Origin: Elusimicrobiota bacterium | Lineage (GTDB): Bacteria; Elusimicrobiota; Elusimicrobia; Elusimicrobiales; UBA9959 | Reading direction: 5' to 3' | Assembly: GCA_030639665.1 (NCBI GenBank) | Contig: DAOWCC010000101.1 | Span: 1 to 8,814, forward strand | Length of the DNA: 8,814 nucleotides | Shown: one piece after another, positions 1 through 6,379 of the stretch | Numbering within the stretch: the first letter of the stretch is position 1 | Layout: each line of letters begins with the position of its first letter | Program-made: the position numbers and the translations under genes | The notes under the pieces: generated by a model | The model's database searches: none | The model's input: only the letters and a program-made list of their open reading frames with translations | Told to the model about the DNA's origin: nothing

Positions 1-58
1 CAATATTTTAAGGGAATCTCCCGAAATAAGAGCGCTTTATGAAAAACTGTACGCATAA
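1..58 (+). CDS. C-terminal end of an upstream gene, possibly 3,5-diaminohexanoate dehydrogenase (kdd)
   Basis: Reading from base 2, the frame is open from the window edge to a TAA at 56-58 and encodes NILRESPEIRALYEKLYA. Only the last 18 residues are visible, so no domain can be assigned from the sequence. The helical, charged ending with a terminal aromatic resembles what I recall of Kdd C-termini, and in known lysine-fermentation clusters kdd lies directly upstream of kamA on the same strand. The kdd identity is therefore inferred mostly from context. Kdd would oxidise L-erythro-3,5-diaminohexanoate, the product of KamDE. The stop lies 117 bases before kamA, with a hairpin in between. Confidence 0.5.
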   Translation, partial: NILRESPEIRALYEKLYA

Positions 59-81
59 ATAACGGATAGAGGCAAGATTTG

Positions 82-119
82 TAAGGAGACTCCTTATGCA
101 TCTGATTTCTTATATCTGA
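82..119 (+). promoter_or_regulatory. SD-containing palindrome followed by a 7-codon mini-ORF in the kamA leader
   Basis: Bases 82-96 form a perfect odd palindrome, TAAGGAG-A-CTCCTTA. Its left arm is a good Shine-Dalgarno sequence (AAGGAG, 83-88), seven bases before an ATG at 96-98. That ATG opens a seven-codon frame, MHLISYI, closed by TGA at 117-119. The palindrome could hide the SD in the RNA, although a one-base centre means the inner pairs cannot close in a hairpin. The peptide has no run of lysine codons, so a classical lysine attenuator is not evident. The arrangement could be a leader peptide or chance. Confidence 0.25.
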
Positions 120-131
120 TTTCTGATTTCT
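100..131 (+). repeat. Short direct repeats in the kamA leader
   Basis: ATCTGATTTCT occurs at 100-110 and again at 114-124. A third, partial copy, CTGATTTCT, overlaps at 123-131. The first two copies are 14 bases apart, so they fall on different faces of the helix. This could be a binding-site array, or slippage-generated noise in a short intergenic region. Confidence 0.5.
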
Positions 132-162
132 AAAACAAAAGGCAATAATACCTTTTGTTTTT
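132..162 (+). terminator. AT-rich hairpin directly before the kamA ribosome site (terminator or attenuator)
   Basis: AAAACAAAAGG (132-142) pairs perfectly with CCTTTTGTTTT (151-161) around an eight-base loop, giving an 11-bp stem with only three G-C pairs. The 3' arm ends in a T run, so it resembles an intrinsic terminator for the gene ending at 58. It finishes three bases before the kamA SD (AAGGAG, 165-170), so it may also set how much transcript reaches kamA or how open the SD is. The low GC makes a strong terminator doubtful. Confidence 0.5.
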
Positions 163-175
163 ATAAGGAGCTTTT

Positions 176-1456
176 ATGAAAAACTACAAGAAAGTCACCT
201 GGAAAGATTTCCCTCTTTGGAAAGACATCACCGACGCTCAATGGCATGATTATAAATGGCAGCTTCAAAATGTTATAAAAGATATTCCAACTCTTGAGAA
301 AGTGGTTTCTCTCGGAGAACAAGAAAAAAAAGAACTCAAAGAATGTCTTAAAAAATTCAGAATGGCCATTACTCCTTATTACGCGGCTTTAATGGACAAA
401 GAAAACAAAAACTGCCCCGTAAGGCTTCAGGCCATTCCTCGCGGCCTTGAATTGAAAAATGACGCTTCGGATTTAAACGATCCTCTTCATGAAGATATAG
501 ATTCTCCCGTTCCCGGCCTCACTCACAGATATCCGGACAGAGTTCTTTTATTGGTTACCAATATTTGTTCCATGAACTGCCGCCATTGCACAAGAAGAAG
601 ACTTGTGGGCTTTGAAGATATGGATATGGAAACCGCTAATTTGGATAAAGCCATAGAATATATCAAAGAGACCAAGGAAGTTAGAGATGTGCTGATTAGC
701 GGAGGCGACCCTTTTGTTTTAACGGATGAAGCCCTTGAATCCATTATAAAAAGACTTAGAGAAATAGACCATGTTGAAATAATAAGAATCGGCAGCAGAA
801 TTCCCGTGGTTATGCCGATGAGGATAACGGATTCTTTGGTTAATATGCTGAAAAAATATCAGCCAATCTATGTGAACACTCATTTCAACCATCCAAAAGA
901 AATGACAAATTCGGCGTTTAAAGCCTGCGCGAAACTTAGCGACGCGGGAATACCCCTAGGCAATCAAAGCGTTCTATTAAAGAGTGTAAACGATTGCCCT
1001 CAGACAATGAAAAAACTTGTTCATGAACTCCTGATGGCGAGAGTAAAACCCTATTATATTTATCAATGTGATTTATCAAAGGGCATCAGCCACTTTAGAA
1101 CGCCTGTTTCCAAAGGCGTGGAAATTATCGAAAATTTAAGAGGCCATACCACCGGCATGGCCGTTCCCACTTTTGTGGTTGACGCGCCGGGCGGTGGAGG
1201 AAAAACTCCCGTTATGCCGAATTATCTGATTTCAATGTCTGACAAGAGAATTGTCCTTAGAAATTATGAAGGCGTTATCTCGGCTTATAGCGAACCCTCC
1301 GATTATAAATCTCCCGATTGCGATGGCTGCGAATTTTGCAATAGTGATTTATATAAACCGATAGACGGAGTGGCAAAACTTTTGAACGGCGAGAAATTGA
1401 CTATGGAGCCGGCAAACCTTCGGAGAATTAAGCGGCATATAAAAACAGAGGTTTAG
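176..1456 (+). CDS. kamA: L-lysine 2,3-aminomutase (radical SAM, PLP-dependent)
   Basis: This enzyme interconverts L-lysine and L-beta-lysine, the first step of lysine fermentation, in the cytoplasm. The radical-SAM cluster motif CSMNCRHC gives C131, C135 and C138, which bind the 4Fe-4S cluster that cleaves S-adenosylmethionine. ISGGDP (174-179) is the family's SAM-contact region. PGGGGK places the PLP lysine at K343, and D299 (QCDLS) and D336 (VVDAP) match the two aspartates that hold the substrate in the Clostridium subterminale enzyme (D293, D330; constant offset of six). C274 plus C382, C385 and C388 fit the structural zinc site, although the last three are spaced CxxCxxC. The 426-residue length is slightly above the usual 416. 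The start is set by AAGGAG five bases before the ATG. These substrate aspartates and the kam context favour true lysine mutase over EpmB- or glutamate-type relatives. Confidence 0.96.
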   Translation: MKNYKKVTWKDFPLWKDITDAQWHDYKWQLQNVIKDIPTLEKVVSLGEQEKKELKECLKKFRMAITPYYAALMDKENKNCPVRLQAIPRGLELKNDASDLNDPLHEDIDSPVPGLTHRYPDRVLLLVTNICSMNCRHCTRRRLVGFEDMDMETANLDKAIEYIKETKEVRDVLISGGDPFVLTDEALESIIKRLREIDHVEIIRIGSRIPVVMPMRITDSLVNMLKKYQPIYVNTHFNHPKEMTNSAFKACAKLSDAGIPLGNQSVLLKSVNDCPQTMKKLVHELLMARVKPYYIYQCDLSKGISHFRTPVSKGVEIIENLRGHTTGMAVPTFVVDAPGGGGKTPVMPNYLISMSDKRIVLRNYEGVISAYSEPSDYKSPDCDGCEFCNSDLYKPIDGVAKLLNGEKLTMEPANLRRIKRHIKTEV

Positions 1457-1554
1457 TTAATAGAAATAAGTTAGCAGAGAGCAGAAAACAACAACGACTA
1501 GAAATTAAAGATAAAAAGCAACAACAAGATTACGAGCAGGCTAAAAAATTATAA
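1432..1554 (+). other. Open -1-frame Lys/Gln-rich tail overlapping and following the kamA stop
   Basis: In the -1 frame relative to kamA, reading is open from 1432 to a TAA at 1552-1554. Past the kamA stop it encodes a charged, coiled-coil-like stretch that includes RKQQRLEIKDKKQQQDYEQ. There is no ATG, GTG or TTG in this frame with a ribosome site, so it would be made only by a frameshift within 1432-1455, near ATAAAAACAGAG. It shares the kamB frame and stops 21 bases before the kamB start. It could be a lost C-terminal extension of KamA (one-base indel, real or a sequencing error), a frameshift product, or chance. The A run holds five A's but is not a canonical slippery heptamer in the kamA frame. 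Confidence 0.3.
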
Positions 1555-1575
1555 ACATTTTTTGCGTTAAAGCTG

Positions 1576-2445
1576 ATGAATATAACCAAGCTCCTAAGAA
1601 ATAAAACCACTTTTATAATCGGCTCTAAAAAGAATGCCGGCAAAACCACATTTTTAAATTATAGCGCCGCCAGCCTAAGAAAAACGGCCCCCATCGCTTA
1701 TTTAACCATTGGCATAGACGGAGAAAAAACGGATCAAATTTTTCAAACTCAAAAGCCAAAAATTTTCGCGCGCAAAGGGGATACTCTCCTATCAACAGAC
1801 TCAGCCCTAAAACAATCCGATGCTTCATTTAAAATCCTTAATGCCTACCCTTCTTCCACAGTCTTGGGAAAACTCATGCTCCTTGAAGTTTTAAGAGACG
1901 GCTTCGTGGAAATAATCGGGCCAAAAAACAATCTTCAGCTCTCTCATATTCTTAAAGATATAAAAAAACATAAAATACAAACCATACTGGTGGATGGGGC
2001 AATAAATAGAATAACCCAAGTTTCTTCGCATGAAAATTCTCATTTTGTCTATGTCGCCAAATTGCAGCCTGAAAACTTAAATTCCGTTACAGATTCCATA
2101 AAACTTATTTACCGGCTTTGGAAAACGCCTTTGCGCTCGCCACACGCGTGTAAAGAGAAAAATATGGAAACAACCTTGTTTTTAAACGGCGCCATTACAA
2201 AAAAGAAAACAGATCTTATTAAAGGCAATATTAAAACCTTGGTTTTTGAAAATTTCACCAAAGTGTTTTTGTCCTATGGCGATTGGCAAAATCTTTCAAA
2301 AAAATACCGGATTTATTTTAAAGAAAAATTTGAATTATCGTCATTTATTATCAATTTGTATAATATCACAAAAGAAGACTTTAAAAAGTCGCTTAATTCT
2401 CCGGAGATAATGAGAAAAACAATATTTAATCCCTATGCCGAATAA
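1576..2445 (+). CDS. kamB: Lysine 5,6-aminomutase reactivase subunit KamB (P-loop ATPase)
   Basis: KamB is thought to work with KamC in ATP-dependent reactivation of lysine 5,6-aminomutase after its adenosylcobalamin is inactivated. The N-terminus carries a clear P-loop, GSKKNAGKTT (residues 16-25), after a hydrophobic beta strand. TIGIDGE (44-50) and ILVDGAINR (137-145, D140) look like the switch and Walker B regions of a SIMIBI-type NTPase. The C-terminal half has no motif I recognise. There is no signal peptide or membrane segment. No good SD is visible before the ATG, which follows TTAAAGCTG, so expression may rely on translation from upstream. A start further downstream would remove the P-loop, and an in-frame stop at 1552 limits extension upstream. 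The last 11 bases overlap kamC. Identity rests on the P-loop and the position between kamA and the MutS-like kamC. Confidence 0.85.
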   Translation: MNITKLLRNKTTFIIGSKKNAGKTTFLNYSAASLRKTAPIAYLTIGIDGEKTDQIFQTQKPKIFARKGDTLLSTDSALKQSDASFKILNAYPSSTVLGKLMLLEVLRDGFVEIIGPKNNLQLSHILKDIKKHKIQTILVDGAINRITQVSSHENSHFVYVAKLQPENLNSVTDSIKLIYRLWKTPLRSPHACKEKNMETTLFLNGAITKKKTDLIKGNIKTLVFENFTKVFLSYGDWQNLSKKYRIYFKEKFELSSFIINLYNITKEDFKKSLNSPEIMRKTIFNPYAE

Positions 2446-4021
2446 TATATATAAATTTTCCGAATTTGAGGCTTTCTACGATTTTTTTAAGCCGCTCACT
2501 CCTTTTGGCAAACTGGCAAAAGAGAAGAGAATTATATTCAATGATATAAAAGCCTTGGACAAGGAATACCTCCTGATTAATGAGTTTATATCCGGCGCGC
2601 GAAAGGATAAAATCCTCTTTGACCGCATTGAAAATCAGTTACAGGAAATTCCTTTACTAAACTTTGATTCCAATTGTTGTTTTGAAATTTCCGATATTTT
2701 TCTCCTTAAAAAATTTCTTTCCCGCTCAAAAGCAGTTTTTAATCTTTTGCCTAAACAATTAAAAGATTCTCTGAAAATCAAATGGACCTCCGATGAATTG
2801 CTTTCATTGCTTATTAAAGGGGGGAAAGGCGACACATTTTATATCTCAGATTCTTATAGCGGAAAATTAAAAAAATTAAGAAATGAAATTTTAAAAATAA
2901 ACGGTGAATTGAATAAAATCAAAAGAGCCAAACTAAAGGAACTTTCAAAAAACGGGCTTGATTTTTCTCTCAGGGATTTTTTGCTTATTGACGCCGCCTC
3001 TGCCGATAAACACTATAAAAACAAGGATTTGTTTATTGAAGCCTATGACAGTGAAAATATAATCGTAAAACCCGTTTTCGGAGAACGCTTTTTAAAATTA
3101 TCGGCGGAAAAAGAAATTTTAAACAGAAAAGAAAAATCCGCTGAATATGAAATTATAAAAAACATAGCTTCACTGGCTAAAAAAAATCTTAAGGCCTTAA
3201 CAGGGTACGCCGGTTTTATAGAAAGAACGGACATTCTTATCGCGAAAGCCCGGCTTAGCGCCAAATTTGATATGGTCCGCCCCACATTAACAAAATCAGC
3301 GGGAATAATTTTCAGAAAAGCCAGATTCATTCCCCTGGGATTAAAGCTTAAAGAAATGAAACTCAAATATACGCCGCTCTCCGTCTCTTTTTCCAAAAGA
3401 ATAAATTCAATAAGAGGCTCGAATATGGGAGGGAAAACCGTAGTTTTAAAAACCGCGGCCTTTTTTCAAATTCTCGCTCAAATGGGCTTTTTTGTTCCGG
3501 CGGAGTATTATCAAACACAGGTTTTCAAAAAAATATCTTTCGCGGGCAACCTTTCCGATGAAGATGCCGATGGCTTAAGCAACTTTGGACTTGAAATGAG
3601 AAGCTTCATTGAGAGTAGCGATTTAACGGAAAAGTCGCTTATTTTTATGGATGAATTCGCTAAAACCACAAATTCAAGCGAAGCAACGGCTCTCTTATCG
3701 GCCATAATGGAAACTTTCTCAAAAAATCCAAACGCTTTTCTGTTTGTATCCACCCATTTTTCAAATCTTGGCGAAAATAAAAACACATCCGCGTTAAAAA
3801 TGAAGGGTTTTGATGATGCCGCTTTTGAAAAATATTGTGAACCGCAAAAAACCTCTTTAACCGAAAGACTGAAAATGATTAATAAATTCATGCGCTATGA
3901 AATAATCAAAGACGATAATAAAAAAAGAATTTATGATGCCATCAAAATAGCTAAAATACTGGGAATGAATGCTAAAATAATTCAACTCGCAAAAAAAAAC
4001 ATGGAGAAAAAACATGGTTAA
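2435..4021 (+). CDS. kamC: Lysine 5,6-aminomutase reactivase ATPase KamC (MutS-like)
   Basis: KamC carries a MutS-family ATPase domain in its C-terminal half: Walker A GSNMGGKT (328-335, K334), Walker B SLIFMDEFAKTTN (401-413, D406/E407), and the switch histidine in FVSTHFSNL (H441). The region LSNFGLEMRSF (381-391) corresponds to the MutS segment between Walker A and Walker B. The first 320 residues are helical and charged, like the lever and clamp of MutS. At 528 residues the protein lacks room for the MutS mismatch-reading domain, and it has no Smr endonuclease tail as in MutS2. The family is annotated as a partner of KamB in aminomutase reactivation rather than in DNA repair. The start overlaps the kamB end by 11 bases and no strong SD is seen, so coupled translation is likely. 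It overlaps kamD by eight bases. Confidence 0.9.
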   Translation: MPNNIYKFSEFEAFYDFFKPLTPFGKLAKEKRIIFNDIKALDKEYLLINEFISGARKDKILFDRIENQLQEIPLLNFDSNCCFEISDIFLLKKFLSRSKAVFNLLPKQLKDSLKIKWTSDELLSLLIKGGKGDTFYISDSYSGKLKKLRNEILKINGELNKIKRAKLKELSKNGLDFSLRDFLLIDAASADKHYKNKDLFIEAYDSENIIVKPVFGERFLKLSAEKEILNRKEKSAEYEIIKNIASLAKKNLKALTGYAGFIERTDILIAKARLSAKFDMVRPTLTKSAGIIFRKARFIPLGLKLKEMKLKYTPLSVSFSKRINSIRGSNMGGKTVVLKTAAFFQILAQMGFFVPAEYYQTQVFKKISFAGNLSDEDADGLSNFGLEMRSFIESSDLTEKSLIFMDEFAKTTNSSEATALLSAIMETFSKNPNAFLFVSTHFSNLGENKNTSALKMKGFDDAAFEKYCEPQKTSLTERLKMINKFMRYEIIKDDNKKRIYDAIKIAKILGMNAKIIQLAKKNMEKKHG

Positions 4022-5570
4022 ATCCAAATTATCCCTATCAAAAACAAAAATAGCCGAGGCCAGAAAACTTTCCAAAGATATCATTAAACCCGTGCAAAAA
4101 TTTGTTGACGCTCACACCACGGTTTCGGTGGAAAGAGCCTCTTTAAGGCTCCTAGGCGCCGATGGAGCCGATTCGGACGGCGTTCCAACCGCGAATATAA
4201 TAACGCAGCAATGCGGAGATAATTTAAAAAATGGCGCCTCAAGATATTATTTAAACGCTTTACTAAAGCTTGGCTTGACTCCGGCGGACCTTAATAAAAG
4301 AATATTGGACAGCCTAAACATCACTGAGATGGAATTTACCGATAAAAAACATATCGACAAAAAAGCAAAAGAACTATTGGCGAACCTTAATGAAAAAATA
4401 ACATGCAACACCAAGCATCGAAATAAAAAGCTTAAACAATATAAAGATAAATCTCCTCTTTTGTATGTTATAGTCGCGACCGGAAATATTTATGAAGATG
4501 TCGCGCAAGCGCAAGCCGCCGGCTATCAAGGAGCGGATATTGTGGCGGTAATAAGAACTACCGCCCAAAGCCTGCTTGATTATGTTCCCTATGGCGCCAC
4601 CACCGAAGGTTTCGGCGGCACATATGCCACGCAGGAAAATTTCAAAATAATGAGAAAAGCCTTGGACGAAACGGTGGAAAAGGAAAAAAGATATATAAGA
4701 TTGGTCAATTATGCTTCCGGTTTATGCATGCCTGAAATAGCGGCCATGGGCGCCGTTGAAAGATTGGATATGATGCTGAACGATTCAATGTACGGAATTT
4801 TGTTTCGCGACATAAATATGTACCGCACATTTACCGACCAGAATTTTTCCAGAATGATAAACGCTGTTTCAGATATAACCATAAATACCGGCGAAGATAA
4901 TTATCTGACTACCTCGGACGCGATTGAAAAAGCTCATACCGTTCTCACATCTCAATTGATAAATGAACAATTCGCTTTTAACGCGGGAATGCCCGTAAAA
5001 CTTATGGGACTCGGCCATGCCTTTGAAATGGATCCGAATACAAAAAACGGCTTTCTTTATGAATACGCTCAAGCGCTTATGGCCCGGGAAATATTCCCAA
5101 ATCATCCTTTAAAATATATGCCTCCCACAAAATTTATGACGGGGGATGTATTTAAAGGCTACGCGATGAACACCATGTTCAACTTTATTACCAAAGCAAC
5201 CAAACAATCCATAGCTCTTTTGGGAATGTTGACCGAAGCTATTCACACGCCTTTTCTTCAAGACAGAGCCCTTGCCCTTGAAAACGCGAAATATGTCCAC
5301 AATAATATTGACGGACTTTATGATGAGCTGGAATTTAAGAAAGATGGAATAATAGTCAATAGAGCAAAAAAAGTTTTAAATGACGCCATCGACATGCTCG
5401 CAAAAATAAAGAAAGTGGGACTTTTTGACGCTATTGAAAAAGGAATGTTCGCGGAAGTTAAACGGCCTAAAAACGGCGGAAAAGGCCTGGCTGGGGTTCA
5501 TAAAAAAAGCTCCGATTATTATAATCCCGTGGAAGATTATTTAAAGAAAAAATTGGGTATAAAGAAATAA
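4014..5570 (+). CDS. kamD: Lysine 5,6-aminomutase alpha subunit
   Basis: KamD is the large subunit of the adenosylcobalamin- and PLP-dependent lysine 5,6-aminomutase. With KamE it moves the terminal amino group of beta-lysine (or D-lysine) to carbon 5, giving 3,5- or 2,5-diaminohexanoate. The 518-residue length matches the family (about 516). Conserved-looking blocks include RLLGADGADSDGVPTANI (45-62), the TIM-barrel strand LLYVIVATGN (149-158), RTTAQSLLDYVPYGATTEGF (181-200) and KLMGLGHAFEMDP in the second half. The alpha subunit supplies the barrel over the cobalamin and most substrate contacts, while the PLP lysine and the cobalamin histidine come from KamE. The start is supported by GGAG (4003-4006), seven bases upstream, and by an eight-base overlap with kamC. 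Unusually, kamE does not follow directly: an ankyrin gene and two structured spacers lie between. Confidence 0.95.
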   Translation: MVKSKLSLSKTKIAEARKLSKDIIKPVQKFVDAHTTVSVERASLRLLGADGADSDGVPTANIITQQCGDNLKNGASRYYLNALLKLGLTPADLNKRILDSLNITEMEFTDKKHIDKKAKELLANLNEKITCNTKHRNKKLKQYKDKSPLLYVIVATGNIYEDVAQAQAAGYQGADIVAVIRTTAQSLLDYVPYGATTEGFGGTYATQENFKIMRKALDETVEKEKRYIRLVNYASGLCMPEIAAMGAVERLDMMLNDSMYGILFRDINMYRTFTDQNFSRMINAVSDITINTGEDNYLTTSDAIEKAHTVLTSQLINEQFAFNAGMPVKLMGLGHAFEMDPNTKNGFLYEYAQALMAREIFPNHPLKYMPPTKFMTGDVFKGYAMNTMFNFITKATKQSIALLGMLTEAIHTPFLQDRALALENAKYVHNNIDGLYDELEFKKDGIIVNRAKKVLNDAIDMLAKIKKVGLFDAIEKGMFAEVKRPKNGGKGLAGVHKKSSDYYNPVEDYLKKKLGIKK

Positions 5571-5584
5571 AAACTTTCCCGCAT

Positions 5585-5606
5585 CGGCGCGGCGCCTAAA
5601 GCGCCG
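5585..5606 (+). terminator. GC-rich hairpin after kamD
   Basis: CGGCGC (5590-5595) pairs with GCGCCG (5601-5606) around the loop CTAAA. An identical CGGCGC at 5585-5590 offers an alternative 5' arm, so two registers are possible. The hairpin begins 15-20 bases after the kamD stop and is followed by TTATTCTG, not a real T tract. It is more likely a weak or partial terminator, or an RNA-end-protecting stem that lowers expression of the downstream genes relative to kamD, than a full stop. It is strikingly GC-rich for this AT-rich window. Confidence 0.45.
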
Positions 5607-5651
5607 TTATTCTGAGGGAACTAATTGAATCGAATAAAGGAAAACAAATAT

Positions 5652-6257
5652 ATGGAAGAGAATAAAGACATGGAAGAAAAGAAAGATTTGAATGTTGAAG
5701 ATTTTATTAAAGCGGCTAGTAAAGGTGATTTAGATAAAGTAAAGACATTCATAGAACAAGGTTTTGATGTTAATACAAAAGATCAATATGGAGTAACCGC
5801 TTTAATGGAAGCGGCCAATGGTCATATGGAAATTGCAAAACTGCTTGTGAAAAAAGGCGCCGGCATTAATATGAAAAGCGAAAGCGGACGCACCGCTTTA
5901 ATGGGCGCCGCCAATGGCCATATTGATATTGTAAAATTATTTTTAAATAAAGGCGCCGATGTTAACGCGAAAAAAGGAAACGGAGCAACCGCTTTAATGG
6001 CCGCCTCATACGGCCATGTGAATATCGCGAGAATGCTTATAGAAAAAGGCGCCGATGTTAACGCGAAAACCAAAGATGGGAGAACGGCTTTAATGGGGGC
6101 CGCAAACGGCCACAGCGATGTTGTCCACCTGCTTATAAAAAAAGGCGCCGATGTTAACGCTAAAAAAGACAATGGCGACACCGCTATGATTTGGGCTAAA
6201 AAAAACGAACACGCGGATATTGTAAAACTGCTTAAAGAAAACGGAGCAAAAGAGTAA
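5652..6257 (+). CDS. Cytoplasmic ankyrin-repeat protein between kamD and kamE
   Basis: This is a 201-residue protein made almost wholly of ankyrin repeats. An acidic/lysine-rich head (1-17) is followed by an N-cap helix pair (18-47, IKAASKGDLDKV). Four near-identical repeats begin at T49, T81, T113 and T145, and a C-terminal repeat begins at T177. The repeats share TALMxAAxGH, a KGADVNAK turn and a closing G. Spacing is 32 residues, one less than the usual 33, because each of the four inner repeats has TALM plus six residues to GH, while the last repeat keeps the normal length. No signal peptide or membrane segment is seen, so it probably acts in the cytoplasm as a binding module with no enzymatic motif. 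ATG 5652 has AAAGGA ten bases upstream. A TTG at 5625 with GAGGG before it would add nine residues, and ATG 5670 is also possible. Its place inside the kam cluster suggests a partner among KamD, KamE or the reactivases, but that is inference. Confidence 0.88.
   Translation: MEENKDMEEKKDLNVEDFIKAASKGDLDKVKTFIEQGFDVNTKDQYGVTALMEAANGHMEIAKLLVKKGAGINMKSESGRTALMGAANGHIDIVKLFLNKGADVNAKKGNGATALMAASYGHVNIARMLIEKGADVNAKTKDGRTALMGAANGHSDVVHLLIKKGADVNAKKDNGDTAMIWAKKNEHADIVKLLKENGAKE
5760..6160 (+). repeat. 96-bp tandem coding repeats of the ankyrin gene
   Basis: The motif GGCGCCGATGTTAACGC occurs exactly at 5952-5968, 6048-6064 and 6144-6160, always 96 bases apart. A diverged copy (GGCGCCGGCATTAAT) starts at 5856 and a more diverged one (GGTTTTGATGTTAAT) at 5760, on the same 96-base grid. 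The identity holds at silent positions, which points to recent duplication or gene conversion of repeat units rather than protein-level selection alone. Copies become more alike toward the 3' half of the gene. Confidence 0.85.
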
Positions 6258-6295
6258 AAGAACAGGTGAAGATGGATAGTAATCAAAGAAGTTGC

Positions 6296-6360
6296 GCAAG
6301 GTTTAGATAGAGGAATAAGGAGTTTCCATATCCTTTGTCTCGACCTTAATCTTAACCTGC
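6296..6360 (+). promoter_or_regulatory. Long imperfect hairpin in the kamE leader
   Basis: AGGTTTAGAT (6299-6308) pairs with ATCTTAACCT (6349-6358) with one T-T mismatch. GC (6296-6297) and GC (6359-6360) extend the stem across a single bulged A. Inside it, AAGGA (6317-6321) pairs with TCCTT (6331-6335). The structure ends eight bases before the kamE SD (GGAGG, 6369-6373), so it would leave the SD free but could set RNA stability or ribosome access. I see no known riboswitch core; in particular, no B12-box was recognised. The rest of the 122-base gap (6258-6379) shows no convincing gene or promoter. Confidence 0.35.
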
Positions 6361-6379
6361 AGTTACTTGGAGGAAACAC

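Noticed and set aside
3511..3891. Minus-strand frame of 126 codons inside kamC
   Set aside because: It is antisense to the conserved Walker B region of KamC and has low-complexity Ser/Phe-rich composition typical of shadow frames.
5591..6150. Frequent GGCGCC hexamers as a possible signal or methylation site
   Set aside because: Most copies are the in-frame codons GGC GCC for Gly-Ala in ankyrin and enzyme genes, so codon choice explains them.
6264..6310. Twelve-codon frame (MDSNQRSCARFR) after the ankyrin stop
   Set aside because: It is too short, has only a weak AGGTGA ribosome site and overlaps the predicted kamE leader stem, so it is most likely chance.
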